Assembly (NCBI GenBank): GCA_007922225.1
Contig: ML679962.1
Coordinates: 31,417,563 to 31,481,562, forward strand
Source: Emydura subglobosa
Taxonomy: Eukaryota; Chordata; Testudines; Chelidae
DNA length: 64,000 nt
Reading direction: 5' to 3'
This document shows, piece after piece, positions 22,446 to 34,624 of this stretch; the stretch's first letter is position 1, and every line of letters starts with the position of its first letter. The translations under genes were made by a program, and so were the position numbers. Under the pieces are notes generated by a model that saw only the letters and a list, made by a program, of their open reading frames with translations, was not told the origin of the DNA and searched no databases.

Positions 22446-24773
22446 GACATTTAAATGCTTCTCAGTATGTGGCCTGTAAATGAAATGGATAAATAAAATA
22501 TACTTACTTTCCACTCAAAACATGCACTGAGACAAAGCCAGAAGCTTTGATTTAGCCTGTCTGAACAGAACAGAAAATGTCAGTGCTGTCCAGTGAGTGA
22601 AAAGTGGTGCCACTATATATTTGTTTTAGTACCTGTGCTAAACTTTGGAGAATTTTACACATATTCAGATAAACAATCACTCTTCCCAACATGTAAAACC
22701 TATAACACACTTCATACTGTTCTAGACTGAATTAAATCTCATAGACACTTGTGGTTGCAACTGTCACCCTTCATTTAAGATTGTAACAAACAATTAAGCT
22801 CCTTTCTAGCACCTCCACCTAAAACAAAGGCATATGCAAGTCCACTGAGCACTTAAAACTATGTAGGGGAGGGCTTGGCTGGGTATTGTTTTCGGTTAGG
22901 GGGTGTGAGTGTGTGGGGAAGGAAAAAGCACAAAGAAACAGACTCAGTAAGAAGCACACAGGAAGCAAACGGAGAAGGAAGGTACACACCCAGTGTGAAC
23001 AAGCATGGTGTGTTGCTAGCTAAAAGAGACTTGTGACTCTAAACAAAAAAAACCCCACCTCTCTCTCTTTTTGGATCCTCCTGTGTTCAGGGAAACAGGA
23101 CTTTGTATATTTCTTCTAAATAAACAAGATTGCATTAAAGGTACCTGACTCCATCAGCCCTTTATCTTTCTAATTGGAACAATCTGCAGGTCCCTAATTG
23201 TTTGGCTAGCTGCTTGGACAAAAGAGGTAACACTGGTACAACTGGCCCCTTCATTAAAGTCAATCAACACTGGTCCCTTCATTAAAGTCAATCATAACCC
23301 ATCAACAAACCCACTCAATCTGTACCCTAACAATTTTTACCTTCCCTAAACACCCATAGAGAGAGGTGGGGTTTTCTTGGAGTGCATCCGGAAGATTAAC
23401 AGTAACTAAAACAGCAAAAACACAAAACTCCTCTGTTTAGGAGAAGCTTAAAGCAGCAGAGAGCTATCCTCTGATTGTAAAATGAGTCATTCATTGTGAC
23501 CGATATTGGATACTGAGCATTCCAATTTCAAGCTGTGTTGGTTGCTTGTGACTGGTCATCGGCCTGTAGTATCTCTTCTGTTCCCTGATTGGCTGAGTGT
23601 AATTTAAAAACAATGAGCCATTCTTTGCTCATAGTTCACAAATAAGTTTATAGACATCATCACTATTCCTCCTGTTACATTACTCAGCTTGTCATATTGA
23701 AACTGGCCATAACTTTTCTGTCAACCATACAGTGCAGTAGAGCTTGGGAAATAAAGAGGAAGATTATTCAGTTTTGCAAATTCTGAATTGCTTTTTGATT
23801 CAGACTTGCTCATCCCACTTCTTGTTTGTTTTCCATAAACATTCCTGTGAATGTGTTTAGTTCGCATGAATTTTAGGGAATGGCAGTTCTTAGTCTGTGA
23901 ATATAGTATTCCCTTGCAACTGTGAACACGGACGTGAGTTATTTGTGCTGTAAATGCTCACCTTTTGCTAATAAAGTTTGTCATCTTACAAAGGAGCAAA
24001 AGTAGTAGCATGTTAGTTAGATGACCAGCCATATGTCACACATGAAAAATAGTTGAAGTGGATAAATTGCTAAGAGAACAGAAGCTGAAATATGCATGAA
24101 ATGTCTGAAGAGTTTCAAATAACAGGGAACAGATGAATAAGAACCAATGTCTATAAATGATCCACAAACAAAAATATGGGGCAAATTCATTAGCTAAATA
24201 GTTCCATACGAATGTTGATCTGTTGCACTGTGCAGTAAAATGCTGAAGAGAGGATGTAATAATTAGAAAACAAGGAACTTAGAGCAGCCCTGTGCTGGTT
24301 TTGAGTCATAGATTTCAAAGGGCGTGAAGGAACATAGATTCACTAGGCCAAATTTCCCTTTCAGTTACAAGCCCGGTAAGGTTGCCTTTGAGCAATTGGG
24401 GGCAGACTCTATCTCACCCCCTTCTGTGGATTTCTTATGTTTGTTCAATGAGGTTCTCAGCACTGCCAGTGACATGATATAAAGCAACTGCAGCAAATAA
24501 GAAAGATACCAGTCTTGAACAACATTGAGTAGATGCAGTTAAAGATTTAATGAAACTTGGATTTGAAACTTGAGTGGACTTATTTCCCCTCCGAAATCAC
24601 CTTGCTGAAGCCTGCTGGGTATCTTCTACAGCTGTGATGCACTCAAAACCCTGGTCTTAAAGTCCACAGTCACAAAAAACAAGCTCTTCAGTATACTAAC
24701 CTGCTATGGTTGGTGCAGTTTGTCATCTCAAAAAATGTGTGATATGTTTTAGCTAAAGGATTTAAAAGACTGA
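22446..24773. other. Mostly unique DNA, with a possible LTR-like segment
   Basis: The part around 22990-23330 includes AAATAAACAAGATTGC, CTGACTCCATCAGCCC and paired duplications, which could be the end of an LTR. No partner copy was seen. The remainder is AT-rich with no recognisable gene. Confidence 0.3.
23241..23294. repeat. Tandem duplication of a 26-base segment
   Basis: ACTGGCCCCTTCATTAAAGT plus CAATCA is repeated 28 bases later with a single C-to-T change. The near identity suggests a fairly recent local duplication. Confidence 0.92.
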
Positions 24774-25010
24774 GGGCAGGTCTACACTAGAAGCACTACA
24801 TTGGTGCAGCTGCATCACTCTCCTGTTGGCGTAATAACTCCATCTCCACGAGAGGTGGAAGCTTTCTCAGAGGGATAGCATCTCCCACTGACATAGCATG
24901 CCTGTGGATAGCACTGAGATCGCCATAACTGGCATTGCTCAGTGGATGTCTTTTTCACACCCCTGAGTGACATAAATTAGATTGACTTAAGCAATAGTTT
25001 AGACCCACCC
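24774..25010. mobile_element. MITE with GGGCAGGTCTACACT ends
   Basis: The left end GGGCAGGTCTACACT matches the reverse complement of the right end AGTTTAGACCCACCC at 12 of 15 positions. The interior includes GCACTACATTGGTGCAGCTG and AGCATCTCCCACTGACATAG and has no coding capacity. It lies only 114 bases from another MITE of the same terminal type (25125). Confidence 0.8.
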
Positions 25011-25124
25011 AAAGGGATAAATAATCCGTAAAGGTATTCTGTGTTTGGAGGGGGAGGAAGACATCTCACTCTTTAAAGTTATGGTATGATGTGGACTTAA
25101 CTGGGTCTCACAGACAGACTCTGA

Positions 25125-25370
25125 GGGTATGTCTACACTGCAATAAAACACCCCTGGTTGGCCCATGTTGGTTGACTCAGGCTTGTGGAGCTTGAGATGC
25201 AGGGTATGAAATTGTGGTGTAGATGTTTGGGCTTGGGCTGGCGCCTGGGCTCTAGCCTGAGTCTGCGTGTCTACACTGCAATTTTTTAGCCCCTCAACCC
25301 GACCACCGCAAGCCTGAGTCAGCTGACACAGGCCAGCTGCTGGTGTTTTACTGCAGTGTAGAACTATCCT
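25125..25370. mobile_element. MITE with GGGTATGTCTACACTGCA ends and long inverted arms
   Basis: The left end GGGTATGTCTACACTGCAAT pairs with the complement of CTGCAGTGTAGAACTATCC at the right. Inside, GGTTGACTCAGGCTTGTGG is matched by the complement of CGCAAGCCTGAGTCAGCTG. The subterminal words TGGTGTAGATGTTTGGGC and GTGTCTACACTGCAATTTTT show that the motif is repeated internally. The element is about 246 bases long and non-coding. Confidence 0.88.
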
Positions 25371-25744
25371 GAGGCTTCAGCATCTACTTTTAACCAAACT
25401 GACCCCAAACAATTTTCGGTAGTGGTTATTTTCTTACCTCGAAGTGGTATCCAGTTCTTCTTTTGTTGTTACCTTTTCACAAAATGCCACTTGGTGACAG
25501 CAAAGTGTTCTTAAAGAGCCAGGGACATAGTGAATCAGACGTTGGATTTGTGCGCACCAATGATGTGACTTCCACGGGAGTGTTAAGTTTATCTTCAGTT
25601 CTGCTCTGCTGGTTATTCTGCCATTCATCAGGCTGACAGAGATGAAGCCATACGGTTGGTGACCATTATTAGGAATAACGGTCCCACTCACTACTTAGGT
25701 CTGGATGATTAGCTGAGTCCATAGTGTAGTTCTTACTTAAATTA
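25371..25744. other. Non-coding spacer between MITE and CR1
   Basis: I see no recognisable feature. A reverse-strand open frame of about 85 codons lacks any domain. Confidence 0.4.
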
Positions 25745-25960
25745 CAGCAAAGATTAGACATTAGGAAAAACTTCCTAACTGTCAGGGTAGTTAAACACAG
25801 GGATAAATTGCCTAGGGAGGTTGTGGAATCTCTGTCATTGGAGGTTTTAAAGAACCGGTTAGAAAAACACCTGTCAGGGATAGTCTAGATAATACTTAGT
25901 CCTGCCTTTAGTAAAGAGGACTGGACTGGAAGACCTCTTCCAGTCCTATGATTCTATGAG
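25745..25960 (+). mobile_element. CR1 LINE 3' fragment
   Basis: Characteristic CR1 3'-region words occur in order: ATTAGGAAAAACTTCCTAAC, GGAGGTTGTGGAATCTCTG, GGAGGTTTTAAAGAACCGG, and the terminus TCCTATGATTCTATGAG. The copy is strongly 5'-truncated and non-coding. It ends at the usual short ATTCTATGA-type tail. Confidence 0.94.
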
Positions 25961-26740
25961 AATTTGGCAGCTGAGTGGAATTTGCTAATTATCTTCTATC
26001 TCCAGCAGATAAAACTTCATGTCAGCTTTTCTGCTCCGATTTTAGTTTCTCATTGCTTTGTAGCAGGGAAGCTCAACGGTAGTTGATCCGTTCTAGCCTT
26101 CTTTGTACATTAACTTGTCAGCAACAGAGAAAATCTGAGCTTTAATTTCAAAGTGTAGTGTACCTAAAACCCTGTACATAGGCCTACAAATCCATTTTTC
26201 TTTACTTATTTGTTTTTATTGAATTTACATAAGTATTCTGAGTGACATAAAATGTAGCCAGTTATAGTCCATGTTTATCACGCACCATTAGCAGTAACAA
26301 CATATATAAAAGTCCCTATTTTCCAGCCAAACCCACCTCTTCAAGAAAACAATGACACTGAGAGAAAGCAAAACATACCTTGATAATATTGTGTCCACTT
26401 TCCAAGCTTTTTTTTTCCCTTGAACTGCCAGTTTACCTCTAAAACTGAAAGACCTGCTGGAACAAAAAGGTTGCAAAAAGCAATCAAGTGTCATCGGAAG
26501 ATTCATATCTGTCTCATATGCTATAGATCAACTTTTTTGCATTTGACAGTGTTGCTACCCTTTCTGCCCTTGAAGGCTTCTAGTGATTTAGAATTATTCA
26601 TGGTGTCTGTCAAGGTTTTTTTAATAGAGAAGAAACGACATAAAACAGAAGACAAAGATTTTATTATATATATTTAAAATGTATAAGTAGTATATAAATA
26701 TTTATATTTCTATAATATGTAATATATAAAATATATATTT
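25961..26740. other. Unique AT-rich non-coding DNA
   Basis: No gene or clear repeat was recognised. A T-rich tract lies near 26408. Confidence 0.4.
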
Positions 26741-26812
26741 AGGGTAAAATCCTGCCCCCCATTTAAGTAAATTGGAAAAATCCCCTTGACTTCAGTTGAG
26801 TTAGGATTTTGC
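26741..26812. repeat. Small palindromic repeat (AAAATCCTG / AGGATTTT arms)
   Basis: GGGTAAAATCCTG at the left and TTAGGATTTTGC at the right are inverted. The centre reads CCTTGACTTCAGTTGAG. It is a diverged member of the CATTGACTTCAATG-core family. Confidence 0.5.
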
Positions 26813-28550
26813 TTGTAATGACCATTCACCCATGGGGTCTTACAGCAAGGTTCTAGATGTGATTTCTAGTTTAGAATTTTTCCCCCCCGTATTCCATCCA
26901 AACTTAAACATTAACTCTGGTTCTGCTCTCCCTTTGCATTTGGTTTCCAGGGATCGAGTTCTACATCACTGCATGAATGCTCTCAAAGTGAATTTCATCT
27001 CACGTTGGAAGTGGTGTCTTTTGTATGGGTTGGTATGTTGCTTGAAACAGCGTGATGATGGGAGTCCCAAAACCCTTTGCCCGAGCCCTGGTAAAAACAT
27101 AAATAAATGAGACAGGCAATGATCTGACCACACCTTTGACCAAGATTGCACAGTTACCTAGCGTAACTACTATGAGAGAATATTAAATTTAAAACTCTGC
27201 AACCAGCAAACCAATTTTACATTAGCCTAATTTTTTAGGAAAGGTGCTTTGGACAAGATCAGTGTTGTTCAGGAAGGAAAAGATTTAAAACATTCTAAAA
27301 TGGTCTAGTCTGGATTATTTGATATTTCTCCCAAAAGTGCTCTTTCTCACGGAGAGATTCAGAACTCTAGTAGCTTCTTCGGGTCCTCCTATTTAAAATA
27401 GTTATGCTCCTATTATATTATATTATATTATATTATATTATATTCAACCTGGGACCAATTGCAACTACCCAAAACTAGACATACTTGCAGCGAATGGTTT
27501 GTGCAAAATCTAGAGAGGAAAATGTTAATTTTCAAAAAAGATTCATTGAATAAATGAGATGAAATGGAAATATTCCACGAGCAAAAAAAAAGGTACATTT
27601 TATTTCAGTAAATTATTTGCTATAAAGAATTCATTCGTATCTACTGACAATTAAATGGTCTAGGCTGTTGATATTATGTATGATTCCTTTTGAAAACACC
27701 TACTCTATTTAAAAGCTGATGGTAAGGAAGGTCAGACAGTCTGCAATTTTGCTTTGAAAATCACAGCACGAAATTTTTCACATGGAACATCAGATTAGCA
27801 AAGGAAAAGGGGGGAAAAAACTATGGCTTTCAAATGTAAAATCGATGTAAATACCCTTCAGATACCTCCATAAATTTGGAAACAAAGGTGCCCAGGCAAA
27901 GTACCATACTTTTTTTTGTAAAACAAAGTGATGATAATTTGTGCATTTTATGCTAGCATGAACAGAAAATCCTTTATGAATAACTATTGGTCTGTTTTTT
28001 TTTTAAAAGGGAAATCTATGCAGACACTGTTCTCCTGGCTTTAAAACTGAGATAAATCTGTAATGGGTTCCCATGCTAACATGGACAATTCCTGTACACT
28101 GTACATATCCTATCTGAAATTACATACATTAATTTAAAGTAACCATTTCTATAGGAAGGGATTGAATTCCAACAACAAAAATAAAAGTAGCCTTCTTCCA
28201 TTTGTTCACTGATCTCTTCTGTGAAAACCAATATATATTTTCTCTCTAGGGATTTGTGTTTGTGGATTCTTTGCCCTAGATCTGAGAAAACTAGACTTTA
28301 TGATCTGTTTCTGAAAGCATTATTATGTAGTCTTTCTTTTCCAGAGTTTGATGTTAAGAATTATACGCTACTAAAAAAGACATTGATGCCCTTCAACTAG
28401 AATAAAAATGTGTGATTCGTCTAAAACATACATTGCTTTTTGACTCACTCTAAGACCCTTGTTACGCTTTTTTGATCTTTAGTTCTGTGTATACTCTTGT
28501 GTTTTAGCATTTTCTGTAGTTTTTACTTAGTTTAAAGGTGGGCATTCTAT
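26813..28550. other. Unique AT-rich non-coding DNA with microsatellite
   Basis: The only clear element is the TATTA repeat at 27411-27444. The rest is AT-rich with short homopolymer runs and no convincing exon. Confidence 0.45.
27411..27444. repeat. (TATTA)n microsatellite
   Basis: The pentanucleotide TATTA is repeated nearly seven times without interruption. Confidence 0.96.
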
Positions 28551-28700
28551 GGCCCCGATTTAGCAGGATAAATAAGAACATGTTTAACTTTCACTTTAAA
28601 CATGTGAGTAAGAAGCATGTGAGTGTTCTCAATTATGGGACTACTCACATGCTTAAAGCTGTGCCTGTGCTTATGCACCTTGCTGAATGGCATTCCTGTG
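28551..28700. repeat. Fold-back repeat (ACATGTTTAACTTTCAC / ACTCACATGCTTAAAGC)
   Basis: The left half carries CCCCGATTTAGCAGG and ATGTTTAACTTTCAC. The right half carries GGGACTACTCACATGCTTAA, GTGCTTATGCACCTTGCTG. The halves are complementary in order around a central GTGAGTAAGAAGCATGTGAG. It is the longest member in this window of the family also seen at 369, 9534 and 18405. Confidence 0.6.
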
Positions 28701-29011
28701 ATGGTGTTCCACCTTTGTGTAGTGTATGCAAATTACACTCTGCATCAATTGGTTACTTGAAGGAGGCATTTTCATCTTTAGCGTGATTTGTAAATGGTGT
28801 TTGAAAGCCAAGCCCTTACTGCTATGTCAGACCACCAGGGGCAAAAGCTTATTTTAGCAGAGGCAAATTTGAATGCAGCCTACAAAAAGGTGTCCACAGG
28901 ATTTGCAGTCTCCCCTGTAAAAGCTCACAGGAGTGTACAAATACATGTGTGGCAAGTGCAATCAGGCACTTATGCATTATTTACCTATTTTGGATGTATA
29001 CTTTCCCATGA

Positions 29012-29074
29012 CAGACCAATCCTGTGTCCATTGAAGTCAATGGGAATTTCGCTAATTTCAATGGCGCAATCCCG
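29012..29074. repeat. Small palindromic repeat with CCATTGAAGTCAATGG core
   Basis: The centre CCATTGAAGTCAATGG is a perfect palindrome apart from its middle. Flanking CAATCCTGTG and GCGCAATCCC lie on either side. It belongs with the copies at 3778, 7355 and 39860. Confidence 0.5.
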
Positions 29075-30189
29075 TTCCCAGTGGCAGACACATCTAGGTT
29101 TTTGTGTGCAACTAGATGCCTTTACAGATGCTATGGGTGCATTTTTGGAGGCACCTTTGAACATTTGTCCCCAAGTAATTAATTAAAATAATGCAAAGTA
29201 TGAACGCCCTGATCCCCCTAGTGAATAATACTGGAGTATGATTGTCTAAGGACTTTGCTACTATACCTGTATGTTTCATTATGTTGCCAATCAAACTCTG
29301 CCCAGAGAAAAGGGAAGAAAAGCCAACTGCTTGTTCTCCAGGTCAAACTACTGGAGGGAAGCAGAATAAAAAATGATTGGACAAAATTGTGGTGCAAACC
29401 CAGGAGAACAAATATGCATGTTAAAAATCATACACGCTCTCTCAGATGGCTTAAACTGTTATCAAGAGGCATCTTAAACAAGGTGAAATTTGTCATTTTT
29501 CTTGGACTACAACCAAGGAGAACTAATTAGCAGGAAAAGTTTTCCCCTGCAGACTGCAAAATTAGTCTTTAGGTCAGAATAAATGATAATGAGAGAGTAT
29601 GGTTATTAAGTCTAAAGCATGGTTTCCAGAGAATAAATATAAAAGGTCATTGAATAGGGTATTATCATTCACAAGCTTTCTAGCTTGCCGATTTAGATTT
29701 GGTTAATAGAAGATTCTGAATATTTAACAAATTTGCATCATATATATTCCCTTCTTCTCTAGTGAATCATTAAATGAGAAAATGTAAGCTCCCAAGGAAT
29801 GTTAACACGAGGATTGAATTGAAAATGCTGTCTTGATTTTTTTTTTCTCAAAAGCTCAAGCTATGGCAACTCTTGTCAAAAAATAAAACCCATGTGATGC
29901 AAACATTTCACTGGTGGTATATTCCCCATAAAGTATGTGGTATCCAGCAAATGAGAGTCACAATTATCTTGGCCCTCTCTTTGGCAAATGCGGCAAATCA
30001 GACTCAGGCAAAGGTTATAGGGACCATACTTCGAAAGCTTCTTCTCTGTGGGGAGCGATTGCTGTTCCCCATTTTGTTCCTGTTCCTGCATCACTCAAGT
30101 AAATGTGTGTTGTGCCATTTCATTAAGTGAGAGCTCAGGACCTTTCAAAATGGAGAATCTCCCTCAAACTGGTAGGGCATAGCAGAGCA
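29075..30189. other. Unique AT-rich non-coding DNA
   Basis: No gene is recognised. Open frames are under 100 codons and lack domains. Confidence 0.4.
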
Positions 30190-30300
30190 CTGAGGCTGAG
30201 ATTTTTCAAAGGGATGTGAAGGAAGTAGTTACCCAAAGATTTTCAATAGATTTCGACCCTTTAACTCTTTTATGCTCCTTTGAGAATGCCAACCTAATGG
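30190..30300. repeat. Palindromic repeat (GAGATTTTTCAAAGGGAT / CTCCTTTGAGAATGCC)
   Basis: The outer arms read GAGATTTTTCAAAGGGATG and TGCTCCTTTGAGAATGCC, near reverse complements. The centre carries ACCCAAAGATTTTCAATAG. It resembles the elements at 41495 and 61135. Confidence 0.45.
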
Positions 30301-30421
30301 GATAAAAGAGATTGGCCACCATAACACAGAAAATAACACATTTAAGAGTTTAAAAACCTTGGCAGATATTGAGGGAATTATCTATTTCAACTAGGATTAT
30401 AAGAATCTTTGATTACTTAAA

Positions 30422-30585
30422 AACATGAGAACGGCCATACTGGGTCAGACCAATGGTCCATCTAGCCCAGTACCCTGTCTTCCGACAGTGGCTAATGCCA
30501 GGTGTTTCAGAGGGAATGAACAGAACAGGTAATCATCAAGTGATCCATCCCCTGTCACCCATTCCCAGTTTTTGACAATTATGAT
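30422..30585 (-). mobile_element. CR1 LINE 3' fragment, antisense
   Basis: Read on +, the words GAACGGCCATACTGGGTCAG, ACCAATGGTCCATCTAGCCC, CAGTGGCTAATGCCAGGTG and AGAACAGGTAATCATCAAGT form the reverse complement of the 3' end of a CR1 subfamily I recall as abundant in turtles. It is 5'-truncated and non-coding. Confidence 0.88.
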
Positions 30586-31265
30586 TTTCCTTGATTTAGT
30601 TGTTTATGGCTGATCCTTCTTTATTACATTTCTAAGTCCACTGAAGCCTCTGTTTATTTTATTTTACTGAAACATCTTGTGTCATAGTGCCCCACAGTGC
30701 CCATGAACTCTGCTCTTTTGTGTCTTTTGAAGGAACACTCTATCTTAAAAACTCTCTTCAGCCTTCACGGCAGAGGATATGTGTGCTGCCGACTCAGCTT
30801 GGGACCCAAACGTAGATCACTTTGTGTAGTAGTAGTAATAGTAGAACTGAGCTGCCTCTTAACTGCCCCACCAGACCTTTGCCTTAAACTGTGTTTCATT
30901 TGTAATTCTTGCTGAATTTCCTTTTTTTTTTTTTTTAAATGTGGATATCTACAGTTGTGTGGTTTTAAATTGGGATGGGTGTCATGGAAGCTTTGTTGCA
31001 TTTTAATATGTCTGTGATGCCACTTCTAAATTAAACTATGGGTGTATGTACTAAAGTTGAGTTTTAGATGCATGCACAGTGAGTCTGTCTAAGACGTTTA
31101 ACTTATTATTTTAAAAGACTGAATAGAAATGTGAGAAAACAGGAAGTCAGTTTTTGAAACCTCCTCCCCCATTTTTCTTGATAGTTTTTCTTTCTAAACA
31201 TTCAAACAGTTGCTTTTTATTGCTAGCTAATAGTCTACACTATTGGAAACAAGCCAGAGAGGAAG
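30586..31265. other. Non-coding DNA, nothing recognised
   Basis: The stretch includes a T run at about 30921-30936 and a TAGTAGTAATAGTAG patch near 30828. No exon is supported. Confidence 0.4.
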
Positions 31266-31560
31266 CAGGGGCTTGTGACAAAGGCTCTGGACTGCAATGC
31301 AGGAGATCTGAATTTAATTCCTGGCTTTCTCAAGGACTTAAGTGTGTGACTTTAGGGAAATCAATTAATCACTTTGTGCCTGAGTTTGCCATCTGCAAAA
31401 TGAGTCTAATAATTCTCCCCTCCTCCCACCGTTGTCTGACTTGTTTAGTTATATTGTAAGCTCTTTGGGGCACGGACGGTCTGCTACTCTGTTTTTGTAC
31501 AACACTTGGAACAATAAGAACCCAGTCTTGCGCTACCATAATATAAAAATAATTTAACAA
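31266..31560 (+). repeat. MIR/CORE-like SINE with LINE-like tail
   Basis: The order on + is: a tRNA-like head with GATCTGAATTTAATTCCTGG resembling a B box, a core with CTTTGTGCCTGAGTTTGCC and CATCTGCAAAATGAG, then a tail with TTGTAAGCTCTTTGGGGCAC, TTTTTGTACAACACTTGG and GCGCTACCATAATATAAA. The core is MIR-like. The tail is of the type shared with a partner LINE, which would have supplied reverse transcriptase. The full head-to-tail layout is visible, about 290 bases. Confidence 0.82.
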
Positions 31561-34354
31561 CAAAAGAGGGGGTCAGGGAAATAAATTGAGGGTTAGAGAT
31601 CTGCCATGTCAGTATTCCTGGAGCTGAGTTAAGGAAAAGTAAATTGGTAGGGTTGGAGGCACCTTTCCAAATGTCAAACAGTTGTATGCAGAGACTTTGC
31701 TCCTCATGGCCATTTCACAGTCAGGGGCTCTTCTGGCTGCATGGCCCATCACTTGAACTCCTTAGTTGGCCACCTCTAACTTGCCTTGAGACTCAGGGCC
31801 CAAGCATAATTGTTTCGGGCCCAGGACAAACTTTTAACATGGGCCCCCTCCTGTAATGAGGGTTGCAATCTAGGCCGGGCTCCCCAGGGCCTCTGGGCCC
31901 TGATAAAGTGTACCCTCCCCCCCCCCCCATGTGGGGGACCTGTTGAGACTGGCACAATTACTTTGTGGCATGGTGATATTTAGAACCCCATCTGTTTTCC
32001 CCCGGTTTCATTGGATGCAGGAGACAGGAGGTGTCTGGTTTAAATACAGATCATAACCTTGCATCTAGGTTTGTTTTGCTGAAGTAAATATTAATGAAAA
32101 TGATGTCTGGAAGCAGTGCAGCTGTTAAGACTGGCCTCTGAGACTTGGCAAGAAAATAAAACTTCTTGAGCCAAGCGCTATTGAAATAAATAGATCCATA
32201 CTTCTAACAACTTGCTTGTAATATTTAATGTGTGTCTTTTTGTAGAGGTCATCCAACTTATGCGCTCATGCAGCGCAGCATAGACATAACTTGTGACCTT
32301 GATTGAGTAAGGGAAAAATAGATAAAGTTTCTTTATAGCCAAAGCTTATACATTTAGTTTACTAGAACGGAGCCTCAATATGGTTCTGGTACTAAGGGTT
32401 ACAACATAGTACTTCCATGTTTTTCACTCCAGGGAGAAATACCAAACCCTCACTCAGCCAGAACTCCTCTTCATTTGTAATCTATTGAGGATTTTATAAT
32501 CCAGTCACTATCTTGTGCCATTTCCAGAACTTCCTAGTTATGTCTGGGTTGCAAAGAATTGCAAGAATCAAGAAGCGCTTGATATGCAAGAGCATGGACA
32601 AATTAAAGTTCTTTTGAATTTTAGATGAAATTTAAAATCAGGTCCTATTTGATCCTATTCAGTGGTTCTGTCTTCAACGATGCTCATGTTGCTTATCCAA
32701 AAGAAATAAAACAAAATCTGAATGAAGGTTTGGGAAAGAAATACTAGATGATCAAATAGCTTAAAGAAGTCAAAAGTTACCAACTTGAAATCCAGAGAAA
32801 GTGAGTCCCCCATTAATAAAATGTGGTTGCATTCTTTTATGTACCTTACATTTTTAAGTTGATTGGAAGAAAAAAGGCTGGAGTTGGGTAATTCCTGTTA
32901 AAAACAATGAGCTGAGCAGATGAAAATATACGGCAATAAAAACATTAGAGTGCTGGGTATCTGCTACAATCTGTGATACTGTAATAAACAAGATACTTAA
33001 TGTATTATACATAATATGCTGACTTCTTTGCTGTAGGTCACACCAGATGAGAGTTCATTCATGGTTCAGTTTTTTGATCTAGTTATCTTTTAGCTGTCAA
33101 CCTTGAATATTGTCAAGGGAGCATGAGAATATGTTACGACCAAAAGCAATCATGCTGTTCCCATCTCACTTGATCTCTAGCATCTTGTTGTAAATGCACA
33201 TTCCTGGCAGGCAACATCATTGGCATTGAACAAGCATAATAATTCCTGTTTGCTTTTCTGGATGCTGTGATGATAAACATCTCCCCTTTTGGGGGTAAAT
33301 TATCAGATAGATCCTCAGGTTTTTAGGTAAGATTTACACTGATTTTAAGGGAAGTCATGTGGCTTCCCTTGCAGCCCTATGTTAAAGCTCAGGGTTAATT
33401 TCCTCTGAGTGAAAAGCAAAGCAAATGACAAATTCTACATGCCTGTGCCCCTCAGTTTACTTTAATTAGTGGACAGAAATAGTCAGTGTAACATTTCCAT
33501 ATAGGAAAGCAGGCTATTATAGATGGTACTGATAGTTTTTGTGTGTAAAATAAGCAAAAGATAACAAATCTATGGTACATGATACCTGCATTGTAATTTT
33601 GCCTAGTGAAGGAATCAGCATATGTCTTCTAAATAGTGGTTGCTAATATTAGTAACTAATTTATGCATCATCTTCTCCTTTAGCATGGAGGTTTAGTTTG
33701 TTGAGAGAATAGTATTGCAATGGAAATAATGACTGCCTATGCACCAATTTTCTCTAAAGGACTTTGCATTTCATAGTGTTTAAATATAAATGTAAACTAA
33801 TATAAATACTGTTGAGCTACATTTTTGAAAACGGGTGTGTTTTACAATGACTTGGTGTCAGTTTAACAAGGAACATCCTCCTCCGTCTTGTGCATGCCCC
33901 AAGTCAATACTTGTGTATAACAGGGTGTTTAACATCCCTGATTACCCATTCTCTTACTGATTAATCTTTAGCTACTATTCAGATCATCTTTTGACTCAAT
34001 CCTCCATTTGAGCAGGACAACTTCCTTCATTTTAGCACATCCGCAAGCCGGTGAACAAATGCACTTCTGTCATTTTGAAAATTGTCACTGGAAGTGCCTT
34101 GCATTTTCTTTGAACTAGCGGTTGAATATGGGTGGTGTTTTCGATGTGCTGAGAGTTGTGGGCCAGAAACTCAGTTGGTATAAATTAGTCTAGCTACTGC
34201 TGAGGACCCTGGTTTTAAAAATAATCGGAAGTGCATACCAAGTTGAGTGTGTGGGAAAGACCTAGAGGGGGATGGAAGTTTGAGGAAAACTAGGGGTAAA
34301 AGATAGAGGTCAGCATCCAAACAAATGACTGTAGAGGAAGGATGATATTGTGGT
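31561..34354. other. Mostly unique DNA; poly-C tract
   Basis: A GC-rich patch at about 31797-31930 (GGGCCC words and a run of 12 C at 31917-31928) could be part of an unrecognised repeat. From 32.0 to 34.3 kb the sequence is AT-rich with no gene or clear transposon. Confidence 0.4.
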
Positions 34355-34624
34355 TAAAATTCTGGAATGGGCTTCAGGACATCTAGATTCAGTTCCTGGA
34401 TCTGCTCCCTTTGTGATCTTGTTCATGTCCTTTCATCTCTGTGCCCCAGTTCTCCTGCGGTAAAATGTTTTTCCTTTCTCCCCCGCTATTTAGATTGTCC
34501 CTGCCCCAAAAGACAATCTCTTGCCATGGGTTTGTCAAATATTTAGCATGGTGGCGACCCAGTCTCTGTTGGGGCTTCTAGGTGCTGCCATCATGCAAAT
34601 TGGAAACAATAATGATGATGAATT
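34355..34624 (+). repeat. MIR/CORE-like SINE with LINE-like tail
   Basis: The head ends with CTAGATTCAGTTCCTGG (B-box-like). The core has CATCTCTGTGCCCCAGTT. The tail has GACAATCTCTTGCC, TCTGTTGGGGCTTCTAGG and TGCTGCCATCATGC, and ends in AATAATGATGATG. It is the same composite type as 31266-31560 and runs directly into an inverted copy. Confidence 0.78.

Noticed and set aside
24306..24350. Possible short CR1 end (TCATAGATTTCAAAGGGCG)
   Set aside because: Only a short resemblance to the antisense CR1 end, with no continuation.
28794..29186. 130-codon + strand open frame
   Set aside because: It overlaps a palindromic repeat (29012-29074) and has no domain.
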